NCBI GenBank assembly: GCA_003427395.1
Contig: BFEA01000616.1
Coordinates: 644,685-676,473, forward strand
Origin: Chara braunii
Taxonomy: Eukaryota; Streptophyta; Charophyceae; Charales; Characeae
DNA: 31,789 bases
Direction: 5' to 3'
Positions 20,960 through 30,744 of this stretch are shown here, piece by piece. A model generated the notes under the pieces. The model did no database searches and was not told the origin of the DNA. It saw only the letters and a list, made by a program, of their open reading frames with translations. Within the stretch, counting starts at the first letter, position 1; every line of letters starts with the position of its first letter. The position numbers were made by a program, and so were the translations under genes.

Positions 20960-21850
20960 GGGTGTGCAGAAGCAGTCCACTGGCCTCAGGAGCCACTGTT
21001 TTTCAAGAGCTAACCAGTTCATCCAGACCAGTTTCCTGTCAGACAGGTTTCTATGGGGGTTTATCCAAAGATCGCTAAATTCCTCTATTACCTGTTGCCT
21101 CACAGTGTGGTCTGTAATGGAGGATGGTCGTTCATCGAGTGTCTCTTCTCTGCAGAGCATCTCATCCTCCATATTGTCATTAGGCTAGCTAATCTGGTCT
21201 GTGTGAACCAGATTATACTGGACAGTTGTCCATGCTGGGTGATTGTCCTTGTGTTTTCCCAGTAAGATGAGTCTGATGTCCCAATGAAAGGGATTGTTTG
21301 TCAACATTTGCCACAGTGCACCCCACCATCTCCATACCTGCAATGCCATGGGGCAGGCCAGCAGGCAGTGCTTCAGGTATGCTCTGCAGCATTGTGACGA
21401 TGGTCCACAATATGAGCAAAAACAGGAGAAAGTAAACCCTTCTGTTCCAGGTTGGATCGAGTTGTTATCCAGTCTGCCATAGGAAGGCACCTATATAAGA
21501 TCTGCCACTGGAGGGCCTGGTGAGACATGGGCATGATGTGCGCGCCGCACACGTTGCCCATGAAATGTCAGCCAGATTTTCTGTCGTTCGTGGGGAATCA
21601 CGGTTCCACCGGTTTTGTACAGCCGTGACAGATGGGTGAGGTTTCTGGGCCTGCTTGTGTCCTCCTTTTTTTCACCGTGTATTGCCACACTCCCATTCAA
21701 CGGGGTCAAAGTAAAGGAGGCAGACGGGGTTGACGGCTAGTGTGTAGCGATGCGGCGAAAAACCCCGAATTTTTAGCCTTCCATTAACCGCTAGTGCATC
21801 TCATATGTGAAGTAGCCGGTGTCTTCATTCCCTACTACTCTAAATCCTGG
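20960..21850 (-). pseudogene. 3' fragment of a second LINE (zf-RVT region)
   Basis: Minus-strand frames in order: a segment with PHERQKIWLTFHGQRVRRAH (about 21,491-21,709), then HQALQWQILYRCLPMADWI (21,373-21,561), then CSYCGPSSQCCRAYLKHC-LLACPMALQVW (21,185-21,490), then DLWINPHRNLSDRKLVWMNW and EKQWLLRPVDCFC (to about 20,965). The third piece is the zinc-binding RT C-terminus (CxxC, H, C), followed by the usual LINE tail. Three frame changes show it is dead, and it is 5'-truncated. No poly-A tail was seen on its 3' side. This is the region missing from the LINE at 1,491-5,460. Confidence 0.8.
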
Positions 21851-22679
21851 TGGTAGTTGGTAGTCTAAATCCTGCTAGCCGTTGGGGCGGGGGGGGGGGG
21901 GGGCAAGGGGAGTCCCGCGGGCCAGGTCGTGCAGTCGCGTGCCTGCCTGTAGTCGGCCGTTGGGTGCAGAAGGACTGTGGGGCGCCACCTCCAGCTTGGG
22001 CGATCTGCGGGTGGATGACGGCGGGCAACGGTCCAAATTTGAACTACTTCTGCGTTCCCCCTGCCTGAGTCCTCTCCACATGGTGCCAAATTGTCGTCGT
22101 GGTTTTCCTTGTCGGCATGTTGAATCCTGTTGTCAGGTTCGGCGCATCTGTTTTCATGATTCGCGGCCGACGTCTATCGGACGATTTCGCTGCCGCTGTT
22201 TTTCATGGTCGTCTTCTTGTTTGCCGTCTTCGTCCATGTCTGCTTTGTGATCGGGCTACCGAAGCAACACTGCAAGCGGCGCGTGGGGAGGAAAGGGACA
22301 TCGGGTGACCGACTCATGGGGAGTACAAATGTCGGCAGAGGAGGAGCGATATAGCAAGTGTTGCGGGGTCAGGCGAGGGTGTGCGTCTTCAGCGATACGA
22401 CCCGTCGCTGTACAGCCATCTGCCATCGTACGAGCAGCCTCTACCACCGACAGATGATGAAGGCTAGGAGGAGGAGCTGCCGACGGTGCCTTTGAGTAGC
22501 GGGTCCAGGCAAAAGAAGAATAAGAAAAATGATGGTTTCAGTGTGCCCCTCATGTTGGTCTTGTTTTGTTTTTGTTTTTTAGTAAATTTTTACCCTTTGT
22601 TTCGCAAAGTATGCTGTTTTAGTTCATAGATATGTTACGATGTATACGGACTAGATATAATGGCATGCAGATATAGTAG
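21851..22679. other. No gene recognised
   Basis: GC-rich with a G run of about 13 at 21,889-21,903, and weak open frames on all strands. No domain or repeat partner was recognised. Confidence 0.45.
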
Positions 22680-23345
22680 GACTGACAGAACATTCTGAAT
22701 GCATTGGGATCGTTATCAGCTCCAGATACATTTAGAATGTTGTGTGGTGGAGCAAGGCCCTTTTTCTGTAAGGCTGAGGACAAGACTGCTTGTCTGGGAA
22801 CAGAAACAGAGGTCTTAGCTTTGTTTTGGGCCACAGACATTTTAAATCAATATGGACTGAATGCCGTCCAGATACATTTGGACTGACAGAACATTTTGAA
22901 TAAACATTCGGACTAACAAAGCAGTTTTGGATGTATCTGGACCACCATTGGCCCCAGATTCATTTAGAATGTTGTGTGATGGAGCAAGGCCCTTTTTCTG
23001 CGAGGCTGAGGACAAGTCTGGTGTTGCGGGAACAGAAACAAAGGCCTTTTGCTTTCTTCTGGAACACAGCATTCTGAATATATATGGAGTCGCACCATAC
23101 GGACTGAATGCTATCCAGGTACATTCGGACTGACATAAATTTTTCAACGTATTGGGACCACAGTTGGCCCCCGGTACATTTATAATATTTTGTGGTGGAA
23201 CGGGGCCCTTTTTTTCTAAGGCTGAGGACAACTCCGCTCGTGTGGGGACAGAAAACGAAGGCCTTTTGGTTTCTTCTGGACACCGCATTCCAACTCTACA
23301 TGGACATGGACTGAACGCCGTCCAGATACATTCAGACATTGTCCG
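22680..23345. repeat. Three-copy tandem array, about 216-232 bp period
   Basis: Units carry a shared block: CATTTAGAATGTTGTGTG-TGGAGC then AAGGCCCTTTTTCTG then GGCTGAGGACAA. It occurs at 22,734, 22,966 and (more diverged) 23,182, giving spacings of 232 and 216. Flanking words CCAGATACATT and GGACTGACA recur at unit edges. Three parallel minus-strand peptides reflect the repeat and are not genes. Function unknown; it may be inside an unrecognised element. Confidence 0.9.
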
Positions 23346-23374
23346 GTCAGCAAATCCGCCTGTTTATTCGAGCG

Positions 23375-23745
23375 CCCTCCGGCAATAACAACGGAAACAG
23401 AATCTGACACGTCAGCCGCTATTTGCCCGAGTGGAATGTATGATGCTTGTGCAGCGGCCATAGCAGAGAGATTTTCTCTCTCCCAATGAGGGAAGAGTTT
23501 CTCGTACTAGGATTTTCCTTGATGTATCTGACCGCAATTACATCCAGACACAGAGATTTTCTCTCCCAATCACAGTAAGAACGTATTCAGGGTAGGATTT
23601 TCTTGGATGTATCTGACAGCAGTTATGTCCAAAGATCAGCCGCCTCCACCAAAGGTAACAGAAACAGAATCTGGCACGTCAGCCACTACTGCGAGAATCT
23701 GACACGTAATGAGTACTGCCAAAGTTGGACTTATGATGATCTGTG
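23375..23745. repeat. Nested duplications (85 bp and about 268 bp)
   Basis: AGAGATTTTCTCTC occurs at 23,467 and 23,552, each followed by TAGGATTTTCCTTGATGTATCTGAC-like sequence (period 85). Outside these, GAAACAGAATCTG-CACGTCAGCC recurs at about 23,392 and 23,660. A related ATTTTCC ... GCAATTACATCCAGA segment appears again at 24,226-24,282. Confidence 0.8.
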
Positions 23746-23865
23746 CAGCAGTCGCGAGTCTAGTGAGTCGTGACAGAGATTTTTTTTATTTTATTTTTTT
23801 ATTTTATTTTTATTTTTTTTAACACAGATTTCTCTGCCATGACAGGAAGACCAGACTGACACTTC

Positions 23866-24233
23866 TGTCTTCACCCGAATATAGAACGGGTTGTCATTAT
23901 TGCTGTATTTAGGGAGAGATCCCACAAGCAAAGGGGATTGGATCAAACACCTGAAGATTGACGGGTTTGTGGAAAGGTGCAGAATATGGCTATCCGTCTG
24001 CTTTTCTGCATGTCTGCTTAGAACCCATCCAGATTCAGGCTTGATTCATTCTTCTTTGCTGGTGGGATCTCGCGCTTAGACTGAAGTGTTTCTGCATCTC
24101 TGCTTAGAACCCATCCAGATTCAGGTGCTCGATTCAATCTTCTTTGCCAGTGGGATCTCGCGTTTAGACTGAAGTTGCCCCAAATACAGCTATAATGGCT
24201 GGGCGTTCTATTTCGGTGAAGATGATAGGATTT
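23866..24233. mobile_element. Family-B foldback element, copy B2
   Basis: Inverted arms of about 110 bases: left arm reads TCTTCACCCGAATATAGAAC, GCTGTATTT, GAGATCCCAC and AAGCAAAGGGGATTGGAT; the right arm reads the same on the minus strand (24,233 leftwards), with an extra 18-base block before GAGATCCCAC. The inner part of the right arm is tandemly duplicated: GCTTAGAACCCATCCAGATT at 24,016 and 24,102, period 86. Non-coding. A further copy of the outer arm (CCCAAACACAGTGATAATGG) lies near 25,980. Confidence 0.75.
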
Positions 24234-24440
24234 TCCTGTATGCAATTTGACTGTTTTTTGACAGCAATTACATCCAGAGATCTGTTGAAAAAGTCTTTTA
24301 CGCCATAGCGTGAGGTCGTCAAAGGACCGCTCACCATTTTGGTGAGGTCGTCGAAGACCTTCTTCTTTTTTTTTTTTTTTTTTTTTTTTTCCCCAGCAGC
24401 GTTTCAGATTGACAGCACAGTGGTTGGTTTCCCCCATATT

Positions 24441-25005
24441 GTTTTTTTGCGGCTTGGCGTTGGACAATTCACTTCAATTGTGAAAGTGCNATTCATGAGG
24501 ACTCACCAAAAGTGTGGCCGCAGGCGGGGGAATTTGGTGAGTCCTCTCAAGGCGACCCACTAAAATGGTGAGTAGAAGATGCATCCAGACCGGTGGTCTG
24601 CACCCACTAAGCTGTTCAGCCGACTGACTGGTCTGGACACAACAACGTGAGATGAGAAGTTTGCGGAGGTGGTGTGGCGAGACCTCTTTTTTCAGAGCCC
24701 AGGAAACTGGTCTGGGTGAACTGGTGGTTTTTTTGCGGCTTGGCGTTGGACAATTCACTTCAATTGTGAAAGTGCAATTCGTGAGGACTCACCAAAAGTG
24801 CGGCCGCAGGCGGGAGAATTTGGTGAGTCCTCTCAAGGCGACCCACTAAAATGGTGAGTAGGAGATGCATCCAGACCCACTAGGCTGTTCAGCCGACTGA
24901 CTGGTTTGGACACAACAACGTGAGATGAGAAGTTTGCGGAGGCGGTGTGGCAATACCTCTTTTTCAGAGCCCAGGAAACAGGTCTGGGTACCTGGTTGTT
25001 TAAAC
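24441..25005. repeat. 286-bp tandem duplication with a hairpin
   Basis: Unit one starts GTTTTTTTGCGGCTTGG at 24,441 and unit two at 24,727. Each carries a perfect 13-base hairpin arm pair AGGACTCACCAAA / TTTGGTGAGTCCT (24,498-24,510 with 24,533-24,545; 24,784-24,796 with 24,819-24,831). The copies are about 90 per cent alike by eye. An N lies at 24,490 in unit one. Confidence 0.9.
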
Positions 25006-25286
25006 AAATTTATTGCCGATGGAAAATAGAGGCCAGGAAGACCTCTGTATCTTGAATTTTCGAGTCCTTTTCATGGTGGTGAGACCTCACCACCTATTTT
25101 CAAGTTTGGTGAGGTGGTGGTCCCGGCACCACTTACCAGACCTTTTCCTGTCCGAAAAATCTCCGAAGCGGTGAAGTTCCATTTGGTGCGCGGTCGCTGA
25201 ACTCATTGCGTTCCTCGCCTGCAAAATGAGTCTTTGGTAGGACCCTTTGAATGACCACTTCTTTGGTGAGGTTGGAACCAGTCCAT

Positions 25287-25500
25287 ACCAGTCTGTCTTT
25301 TAGCGATAGGCGGCCTGGCATGGTTTCGTTTTCACTAACTTTTTAGTGATAGGTAGTCTTGACAGTCTTTTTTTTTTTTTTTTTTTTTTTTTTTCAAGGT
25401 TTGTTTTTGAGCGATAGGCGGTCTGGACCGGTTTGTTTTTCAGCGAAAGGTGGGCTCGACCAATGCGGAGGACAGGTTTGTTTTTTAGTGATACGGTTCT
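25287..25500. repeat. Degenerate 32-45 bp repeats with a T-run
   Basis: The unit GGTTTGTTTTT-AGCGAtaGG-GGtCTGGACC occurs at 25,398, 25,430 and 25,475, with weaker copies near 25,290 and 25,325. A T run of about 26 (25,369-25,394) interrupts the series. On the minus strand it reads as repeated LKNKPV peptides, an effect of the DNA repeat. Confidence 0.75.
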
Positions 25501-26253
25501 GGCGAGGGGCACAGGACTTCAAGCCGTGGCTCACGGCAAGCAAAAGGAATCCGAAACAAGTGGATCGGCCCGCGAAAGTTGGCAAAATGCACTTGTTACG
25601 ATTTATAGTAAACGGATGAACCTGGCCAGTTTCTGTGGGAGGATGAGTTGGTTTGCTTTTCCTTTCGCGTGCGATGCGGCAACGCCCTTCGTTTGAGTGA
25701 ACGTAACGGGCATTTGGGTCAGGTAGAGGCATAGGAGAGAGGGCTGCTCGACACTTATGAGAAACTCGTTTATCCTTACGCGTCATTAGTGAGTTCCTTT
25801 GTTTGGTGAGAGGTGCGGCCATGAACTAATTCGCCGAGTTTTCAGACCCTCTCAACGTTGGTGAGAACTCGTCAAGGATTTTGCACTTCAGTGAGAGGTG
25901 CGGCGAGGCCCATACTCACACTGCCAGTTTCGACCCAATAGAACGCACGGCCATCTGGACCGAAATTTGGCCCAAAGTTCCCCAAACACAGTGATAATGG
26001 CTTGTGTGTTTTGTTCCGCTGAAGACGATAGTACCTTTTGCCTCAGAAATCTGCCACCTTTACTTCCGTTCTTTTCATTTTTCATTTTTCAAACCACGAG
26101 TTCACATGTACCAAAGAAGTGCTGTACTGGTTTACACAGTAAGGGCATTTCGATTCGGGCCCGGGCCAGCAGAGAAAGCGGCACGGCACTTTGAAAAGGT
26201 GCCGTTGCGGGTTTGCGAGCGTTGGATCAACTTTGGCTCATATGAGCTGGTGG
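25501..26253. other. No gene recognised
   Basis: Apart from the last GGTGAG words and the stray family-B arm near 25,975-26,035 I see nothing definite. Open frames here lack motifs. Confidence 0.4.
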
Positions 26254-26454
26254 TTAAAACCCAGCAGTACAGCGGGGGCTGTACCGACGTGGCCCTTGCA
26301 TGCCAAAATTTTCCCAGCGTCGCCGGCGTGGGGTTTTTCTTTTTGCTTTCGGCTGGCGGCAGCAGCATGTCAGTCCGGTTGCCCGGGCCCTGAACTTTTT
26401 GCTGGTGGGGACCAGTTCATTTTCTGCAAGGCCGGGGGCGTGTACCGGTGGTTT
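26254..26454. mobile_element. Family-A MITE, copy A4 (201 bp)
   Basis: Left end TTAAAACCCAGCAGTAC (26,254-26,270) and right end GTACCGGTGGTTT (26,442-26,454) are imperfect inverted repeats with the family-A consensus. The interior is GC-rich and only weakly like other copies (GACCAGTTCATTTTCTGCAAG near the right end). This is the most diverged member. Confidence 0.6.
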
Positions 26455-27130
26455 CGTGCAATCGCCCATCAGGTTAGGGGCATGCGCCCAAACCTAATTG
26501 AGGGTACGCCTGTTATTATGCCTCGATTCCGGTTGGTGGCGAGCAGCACGTGCTAGAAATCTGCATCCTTTGGTGGCTGCAATTTTCAAGACTTCTGGCG
26601 GTGCACAGTTATATGCGGATTGCATTATTGCAAAAAACTTCTGGTAATTGTGGAGAGTTTGGTGCCCGCACAGTTGCACGGCCGTGGGACCTAACCAATT
26701 TCTCTGATGCTTTTTTTTTTTTTTTTTTTTTGACCTTCTGTAATGGGCGCAGAGGATGTTTGATGTCTGACTACCCACCAAACATGGCTTTCGAGTCTCG
26801 ACACAAGAGTCCAGCTGTCCAGTTGCCTCCCAACAACAAAGAGAAGATCCAGTTTTTCCAGCTATTCGAGGGATAATTTGGAGATATATGCCAAAATAGT
26901 AAATACTCCCCTAAAGATGAGGGTAGCAATGCGCTTTGGGCAGAAATCTTTGCAATATGCCCCCGTCAGGCAGGTGTTGAAATTTGTGATCTGGACTGTG
27001 CGCCTAACGGCTGGGTGAGGACGCTGTCTTACCCGGTTTGCCCTTCCTACTGGGTGGGGTACTCTGCAGGATGCCAAGGCGTGTAGGGGCGGCAATTTGG
27101 CTCCTGGTTTCAAATGATGAAGTGGCTCAA
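26455..27130. other. No gene recognised
   Basis: Contains a T run at about 26,710-26,731. No coding motif or repeat partner found. Confidence 0.45.
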
Positions 27131-27536
27131 AATCACTGTCGCCGCTGCCTCACTTTGGGTTTGTCCTGCTTCGTCCATGCGTGTGCCCCTCCTCTCTAGT
27201 CTCCTCTTCTGTTCTTTTGGATGACAGATCGATGACAGACATCATCGTCGACCCACCAGTTCTTGGCCCCGCTATTTGTTTTTGGTCCGGGGTGTTAATG
27301 CACCGCAGCTTTTGGGACGTGGCCTCCGTAGCAAATCACTGCCACTGCTGCCTCACTTTGGGTTCGTCCCGCTTCGTCCGAGTGTGTGCCCCTCCTCTCT
27401 AGTCTCCTCTTCTGTTCTTTTGGATGACAGATCGATGACAGACATCATCGTTGATCCACCAGTTCTTGGCCCCGCTATTTGTTTTTGGTCCGGGGTGTTA
27501 ATGCGCCGCAGCTTTCGGGACGCGGCCTCCGTAGCA
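27131..27536. repeat. 203-bp tandem duplication including half a MITE
   Basis: Copy one 27,131-27,333 and copy two 27,334-27,536. GTGTGCCCCTCCTCTCTAGT occurs at 27,181 and 27,384, and ATCATCG-GACCCACC-AGTTCTTGGCC at 27,242 and 27,445. The left half of the family-A element A5 is inside the unit, so copy one contains a half-element without a right end. Few differences: fairly recent. Confidence 0.9.
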
Positions 27537-27646
27537 AAATGGCTGGCGGCACCAACCAAAAGGAGGTCTGCGCTGGTTCATTTATTTTTGGCGCACAGCG
27601 CATTTCCAGCCCCGCAGAAAAGTGCCTCAGAAGTACGGGTCGGTGC
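27453..27646. mobile_element. Family-A MITE, copy A5 (about 194 bp)
   Basis: Left end GATCCACCAGTTCTTGGCC (27,453) and right end AAGTACGGGTCGG (27,631-27,643) are degenerate inverted repeats of family A. The interior has ATGGCTGGCGGCACCAACC-AAAAGGAGG and GAAAAGTGCCTCAGAAGTAC, matching A1 in reverse. Confidence 0.75.
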
Positions 27647-28580
27647 ACTATCGAAATGTGCAAAACGAGAGTGAATCTTCCGCTAGAATATGGAAAGATA
27701 CACCGCCAATATTTTTGTCTTTTGTGCATGTTGAGAGTAGTGCAGCGAGGCCCGTAATCAGGGAAATGATCCGAGTTATGAAAATATAAATGATGAAAAA
27801 GATCAACCAAGATCCAGACATGTGTAGATCTGTCCACTGGTCATTTGTTTTGCTCTTTTATTTCATGTCCTGTTCATGATTCCTTCAGCCAACAACCATT
27901 GATTTTTCACTATGAATTTATAAAAGCAAAGAAGAGTCTTTATATCTCTTGTGTATAATCTTTTTTTCTTTTTTGCTGCCAGACAACAATTTGGGAGAGA
28001 AGAGGGAGGTCAGCCAGTGCCCTACGGCCATAATAATTGAACAAACTCCTTGAGGGAGAAAAAAAGAGAGAGCGTGAGGAAGGGGAAGGCAGAGGGGGGG
28101 GAGGTAGGAGAAGGGGTTAGGAGAGGAGGGAGAGGGAGAAGAGAGAGCAGGGAGAAATTGTCTCGCTGGATGATGAGGCAATGGTGTAAACTCAACGAAA
28201 ATAGCGCTTTCAAGAAGAGACGACACAAATGCACACAGACAGGAACAACGAAACAAACAAAGAAAAGACACTATACATGGCGGCACATCATTCAGCGTGG
28301 CCCATCCTTCAGCATATGAATCTTAGAAAACGGAGAGGCACGGAGGGGCAGTGTCATGAAAGGAGTGCTGACAAGCACAGAGCCATCTTTCTCATTGCTA
28401 ATATATTGAACTGCCACACTTTTGCAGTGGCAGCAGACATGGAGGTAAACTGGGGGACAAAAAAGGATGGGTGGTGGATGAATGAAAAAAAAAAAAAAAA
28501 AAAGAGTCGGGGGGGGGGGTAGACGGTAGACCCCCTCAAGTGCCCCCCGTCAATTTGAAGTTGAAAGAGGAGGTGATCCA
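27647..28580. other. No gene recognised
   Basis: Purine-rich stretch (28,050-28,150), an A run (28,486-28,503) and a G run (28,510-28,519). Low complexity; open frames over it are Lys/Arg/Glu-rich artefacts. Confidence 0.45.
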
Positions 28581-28655
28581 GACTTTGGGGATCAGGAGCA
28601 CAGCCCTAGGGCCACTGCCAGACTTCGGGGATCAGGTGCACAGCCCTAGAGCCAC
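28581..28655. repeat. 40-bp tandem duplication
   Basis: GACTTTGGGGATCAGGAGCA at 28,581 and GACTTCGGGGATCAGGTGCA at 28,621, each followed by CAGCCCTAG-GCCAC. Two copies only. Confidence 0.9.
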
Positions 28656-28691
28656 CGAATGACCACGACGATGTGCTTGTGGAGACAGTTC

Positions 28692-28800
28692 TTAAAGCAC
28701 CAATACTTGGCCCATACATCGGCAGCGGGCCCTTGTCATATACACGCCGTGTTAAGCGGGGTTGGGGCCTACTGGACCACAATGGATGGCGGTGCCCGGG

Positions 28801-28831
<31 letters not shown>

Positions 28832-28914
28832 TCTCTCTGGCAGTTTGACAAAGCTTGGTGCGAAGGCCATTTCCCGTGTCGGAGAAAAGTGCCTCGGAAG
28901 TACTGGTGGTTTAA
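28692..28914. mobile_element. Family-A MITE, copy A2 (223 bp, contains A29)
   Basis: Left end TTAAAGCACCAATACTTGG (28,692) and right end GAAGTACTGGTGGTTTAA (28,897-28,914). Interior words GGATGGCGGTGCCCGGG and GGAGAAAAGTGCCTCGGAAG match A1 and A5. A run of 29 A (28,801-28,829) lies exactly where other copies have AAAAGGAGG. Confidence 0.8.
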
Positions 28915-29130
28915 AAGGATGACCAGATGGGATGACCTGTACACATCATTGGTGGGATGGGCCCTGGCAAAAAATAACGCCATTCCGGCCACCATATGTA
29001 CAAAATAGCTTTCTGCAAGGAATATGAGCGAGAGCGATAGACAGAAACCCAGATTACAAAATCACGAAGTAGCCCAGATAGTCATGTACCAAGCAGAGAG
29101 CACGATGCACCAAAGATACCATCCAAATAA

Positions 29131-29296
29131 GGGCGAGATCCCACTGGCAAAAACGATTGGAATAAGTGTCCGAACGTGGACGTGTTTGCGGACAGGTGCG
29201 AAAAATTGCGATCGATTTACTTTTCTGCACCTCTGCGTGGATCACGTCCAGATTCAGACACCTCTTCCAATCCTCTTTGCCAGTGGGATCTGGCCC
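29131..29296. mobile_element. Family-B Tourist-like MITE, copy B1 (166 bp)
   Basis: Long inverted arms of about 55 bases: GGGCGAGATCCCACTGGCAA then AACGATTGGAA at the left, and the same reading on the minus strand from 29,296 (GGGCCAGATCCCACTGGCAA then AGAGGATTGGAA). It is flanked by TAA on both sides (29,128-29,130 and 29,297-29,299), the target duplication typical of PIF/Harbinger (TTA/TAA). Non-coding. Confidence 0.85.
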
Positions 29297-30296
29297 TAAG
29301 AGCAATACAATGAACTCGTGTGCCAATGTTGACACTCTCTGGTCACACCAACACAGTATCCAATGTCGCTCCTACTATCTGGCGCCCAGCGCCCAGCATA
29401 CACTACTCAGCCTATCTACACGTATCTACGTTCATGCAACTGGATCACATCGAAATTGAAGACCTATGTATGTGACGTCATCACCAATGCTGACCACCAG
29501 CATACACCAGGTACGTTCTCTCTCCTCCCCTCACTACCCCTTGTCCCCCTCTGCATGCGCCTCCTACCCGAAGACCACCATCGTCATCACCGTGCCTGCG
29601 CCCCAGCAGCCCGGCTATGGCCGCCATGCGCCCACTGCCACAGCAGCGCCCCCCCTTCACCTCTGCGCCCGCGCGCCTGTCTGGCAGGCTAGCGCTATCG
29701 CAGCAGCGCTTCGGCAATGCAGCAGCGTAGCCGCTATGCCTGCCTAGGCCAGAATCCCCCTGCCTGGGCAGGGCACTTTCCTTTATGGAAAGTGCGGCCA
29801 GGTATCTGCCTGCGTGGCCCTGGCTGGGCGAGTTTCCAGTAGCTTCCAGCCGGGCCCAGTGTCTGCGCCCAGCCCCCCCCTGTGCTTTTAAGGGCCTGGG
29901 CCCTTTACAGTTGGGCCCGTCCAGGCTGCCCTCCAGGCTCCAAGTGTTTGCCGCATTCTCATCGGCTCGCGGTAGATGTGTGATGACAATGCTGCATTCT
30001 TATTGGCCTGCGGCCTCTATGTGATGTGTCCGCCTTCCACTGCGTGTGCCCGGGGCGTGCTGCAACTGTCTGATACCCGACATAAGGAAAAATGTCCAAC
30101 ATAGGCCTCAAGGCTCACACCAATATTCAGGCCCGCCTTCACTTAGGGCGGTATCGGTGCGGGCACAAGGCTTACTGGGTTCCGCAGCCCAGAACAGTTG
30201 CATGTCTGATAAGGTCCCACAAGGGCTCATTCCTCGCATTTCTGACAATCCCTAAATAACAGCTGGCAGAACTGAGGACGGCGTTTATCTGCCTAT
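29297..30296. other. No gene recognised
   Basis: GC-rich from about 29,560 on, with Ala/Pro-rich frames on both strands that look compositional. No repeat partner found. Confidence 0.45.
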
Positions 30297-30396
30297 GGGG
30301 CTCGTTAGACAGTCCTAAATGAATCCTAAAAATTTTAGCAGCTGCATGCTGGTTAGAAGCTTCCTAAAACTTGAGCTTTTAGGAGTAGTCCTAAAA
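30297..30396. repeat. Possible Harbinger left end with TCCTAAA words
   Basis: GGGGCTCGTTAGACAGTCC starts at 30,297, and TCCTAAA occurs at 30,313, 30,324, 30,362 and 30,389, with its complement TTTAGGA at 30,378. A G-rich terminus with clustered subterminal words, 350 bases before the transposase frame, is what a Harbinger left end would look like. No right end is present to confirm it. Confidence 0.35.
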
Positions 30397-30744
30397 GTTA
30401 TCCCGCGGCCAGTCTCATATGTGTCCATGGAGCCCCGTTGCCAACGTCCGCCCATCGTCGTCTTGTGTCCGTGGTACACAGGGATGCGAACCCCAGACGG
30501 CAAGAGGCTGGGAGAAAAAAAGTGTGCGGCGAAGCGTTTTCAAAAATTCGAATTTGAATTCCATGTGGGCTGGGAAAGGGCGACTGGAGCGATGATGTAC
30601 AAAGGCGCCGCGCAAGGAGCGTGCAGGGAGGCATGGTCGTGTTTCGCCTATCGATTCGGCAAGACTGAGCGCAGCGTGTGACGCTTTCGAAAGCAGCAAA
30701 AGCAGCCGGCGACATTGAAGTCCAGCACGGGCGGAAGGTCGGCG

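Larger units (their letters stand above)
24330..25865. repeat. Cluster of GGTGAG / CTCACC words
   Basis: Thirteen GGTGAG or CTCACC hexamers by my reading: 24,330, 24,341, 24,502, 24,536, 24,567, 24,788, 24,822, 24,853, 25,078, 25,086, 25,108, 25,265, 25,805 (plus 25,860). Most are preceded by TTTT or TTT. Fewer than one would be expected at equal base frequencies. Dense words in both orientations are typical of the subterminal regions of CACTA/En-Spm-like transposons, but no CACTA terminus or transposase was found. Confidence 0.5.

Noticed and set aside
23771-23820. T-rich run as a retroposon poly-A tail
   Set aside because: Interrupted T/A run with no adjacent element body on the minus strand.
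30486-30510. GGTTCGCATCC-type box B on the minus strand
   Set aside because: No box A at the right distance on the same strand and no tRNA fold.
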